Of a stretch of 64,000 nucleotides of DNA, positions 62,716 to 64,000 are shown piece by piece. This DNA is from Paragonimus westermani (lineage: Eukaryota > Platyhelminthes > Trematoda > Plagiorchiida > Troglotrematidae): contig QNGE01000146.1 in NCBI GenBank assembly GCA_008508345.1, positions 205,058 to 269,057 of the forward strand, read 5' to 3'. Position 1 is the first letter of the stretch. Each line of letters opens with the position of its first letter. The position numbers and the translations under genes are program-made. Below the pieces are notes generated by a model, which ran no database searches, was not told where the DNA came from, and worked only from the letters and a program-made list of their open reading frames with translations.

Positions 62716-62952
62716 ATGGGCTCCTTTCTTGGTTTGTTCGGTCGCATGCTTTACTTGGCTGAAAATCTGCGTCGCTTTCTAGAGGCAGCATGGAAAGACT
62801 TAGATAATATCTCTCGTTTTCTCAATCGTACAGCAGTGAAGCGTGATCCAATCACGGGCTTGGGCGTAACAACCATGGCGAACGGGATCATCGATAAGAC
62901 CCGACAACGAACGCAATCAGTTGGCCGTCGAGGTAGGCGGAATAATGACTGA
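62716..62952 (+). CDS. Coding-like ORF, unknown protein (78 aa)
   Basis: The most gene-like frame of the window. The ATG at 62716 follows an in-frame TGA at 62713, and the frame closes with TGA. The product starts MGSFLGLFGRMLYLAENLRR, continues with an amphipathic FLEAAWKDLDNISRFLNRTA, then RDPITGLGVTTMANGIID, and ends in an arginine-rich tail (TRQRTQSVGRRGRR). Codon choice is even, with many C-ending codons, and local G+C is higher than the flanks. It may be an initial exon: a GAG|GTAGGC donor lies at 62932/62933. It may also start at an acceptor inside the frame (gcgtcgctttctag at 62782). If terminal, an AATAAA at 63762 could serve it. I do not recognise the family. Confidence 0.45.
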   Translation: MGSFLGLFGRMLYLAENLRRFLEAAWKDLDNISRFLNRTAVKRDPITGLGVTTMANGIIDKTRQRTQSVGRRGRRNND

Positions 62953-64000
62953 CGATACACCGTTGTCTGCTTAGTTTTTTTCGCTCCCAGCCAGTAGGAA
63001 AGTCGATATCACGGCGTGACAACAGTTTACCTGTTTGAAGTTTAGCTTAATGTTCTTACTTGGTAAGTTCAGACACAAATTGATGATGACTGACGTCGAC
63101 GACCTACAGTTCTATTTTGAACAAACTCAACAACACACCTCTCACTGTTGGCTTGGACGTACTGATTCGATGTAGAGTCAATGAATCAACATATGGCCTA
63201 TAAAATGACTGATCATTTGGGAGGGTAAGATCAAGCGTGCATTGGAATCACACCAGCAATGTGAATACAGACTGTTTGTAGTGTACTCTTCCAAATTATG
63301 TTTTCTATAGTTGTCTGATAATAGTGCTCAGTGTGTGCCCGATTTTGACTTTCAGCTCTTTATCGTTACGATCTGCTTCAGTCAAAATGGGAGCCGATTA
63401 GCACTCGTAGTATCAGACAAATTGTCTGTCACTCTCGTCCTATTGAGGATCCCTTTATTAGAGAACAAGTATTGAATCAGTAGCCGGCCTGCTGCTCGTT
63501 TAAATTCACTCACGGACCATTTGTTGTGGTTACATTTGAAGACAGTGTATATTGTAGCGCTCCAGCTTGGGACCAGGGCCAATTTCGTTCAAAGTTGGCT
63601 GCAACAACCACATTAATTTACAGTTCATTGCTGCCCAGATAGTGATAATCCTTGTACACCTCAATTAATGTGCATATACATGCTGGACTCAACTGTCAAT
63701 TTGCCCTGGAAACCGTCTATCGCGTACGCTTCCTTCATCTGTGATCGGACCAACGAACCTGAATAAATCTTGCAATTTCAGAAACCACGATTTTATATTC
63801 TGTTTTTACAACGGCACTAGTTTAAAATGGTGTCTTACAATTTATCCCCAGAATAACCAATCAAACTAATCGGTATTTTGGAACACGTCTGGAATTTGTT
63901 TTTCCGGGACTTATCGATCACACTTATTGTGAGAAGCTGAATTGACTTCAACGCATTTATTTCCAACGAGGTCACTAAAATGTTTTGTTAACTTTATCGT
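62953..64000. other. Window end, no supported gene
   Basis: About 1 kb of AT-rich sequence. It contains a minus-strand 66-codon frame (63382-63582) of unknown identity and an AATAAA hexamer at 63762-63767. Nothing else was seen. Confidence 0.4.
63762..63767 (+). promoter_or_regulatory. AATAAA polyadenylation-signal hexamer
   Basis: A canonical hexamer about 810 nt after the stop of the 62716-62952 frame, followed within 30 nt by T-rich sequence. It would fit as the 3' end signal of that gene if its last exon is here. In AT-rich DNA the hexamer is common, so support is weak. Confidence 0.2.

Noticed and set aside
62716..62760. MGSFLGLF read as the PLE motif MGSPLGP
   Set aside because: The residues that follow do not match LAxIFxxxxE, no upstream FxFxGxxY block is present, and no YVDD follows. 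The frame looks like a different protein.
1..64000. Prokaryotic features: operons, CRISPR arrays, Shine-Dalgarno sites, rRNA
   Set aside because: There are no long or closely packed ORFs, no regularly spaced repeats and no rRNA-like segments. The retroelement content is eukaryotic.

Overview
This is AT-rich eukaryotic genomic DNA, about 40% G+C by eye, with no operons, no ribosome binding sites, and no open frame longer than about 155 codons. CpG is not visibly depleted. The recognisable content is decayed retroelements: three Penelope-like elements (PLEs) that encode a reverse transcriptase (RT) followed by a GIY-YIG endonuclease, and several CR1/Jockey-like LINE fragments. This mix, with PLEs of the kind common in flatworms, suggests an invertebrate animal, perhaps a trematode. 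The assignment is an inference and no marker gene confirms it. Most of the window is probably intergenic or intronic.

Layout. 0-6.6 kb: no clear gene; one exon-like frame at 0.9 kb. 6.67-8.57 kb: PLE-1, plus strand, frameshifted but traceable from the N-terminal region to the endonuclease end. 12.5 kb: a short LINE-type RT motif. 13.6 and 16.1 kb: exon-like frames. 19.8-24.7 kb: a retroelement cluster with LINE-Y (plus), PLE-3 (plus) and LINE-Z (minus) side by side. 24.7-49.2 kb: about 24 kb without a recognisable transposon, holding the best isolated exon candidates (an Ig-like exon at 29.2 kb, a signal-peptide-like exon at 32.5 kb, a small exon at 38.5 kb and a membrane-segment exon at 46.8 kb). 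49.24-51.08 kb: PLE-2, plus strand. 57.3-60.6 kb: a possible Tc1/mariner scrap, a minus-strand LINE C-terminal fragment (LINE-W) and a short minus-strand RT motif. 62.7-62.95 kb: the frame that most resembles a cellular gene.

None of the retroelements is intact. Each carries stops or frameshifts and should be inactive. The exon candidates rest on splice-site consensus, codon feel and local protein features. In 64 kb some of these will be chance, so their confidence is low to moderate. I found no rRNA, complete tRNA, CRISPR array or prokaryotic system, and no convincing new multi-gene system.
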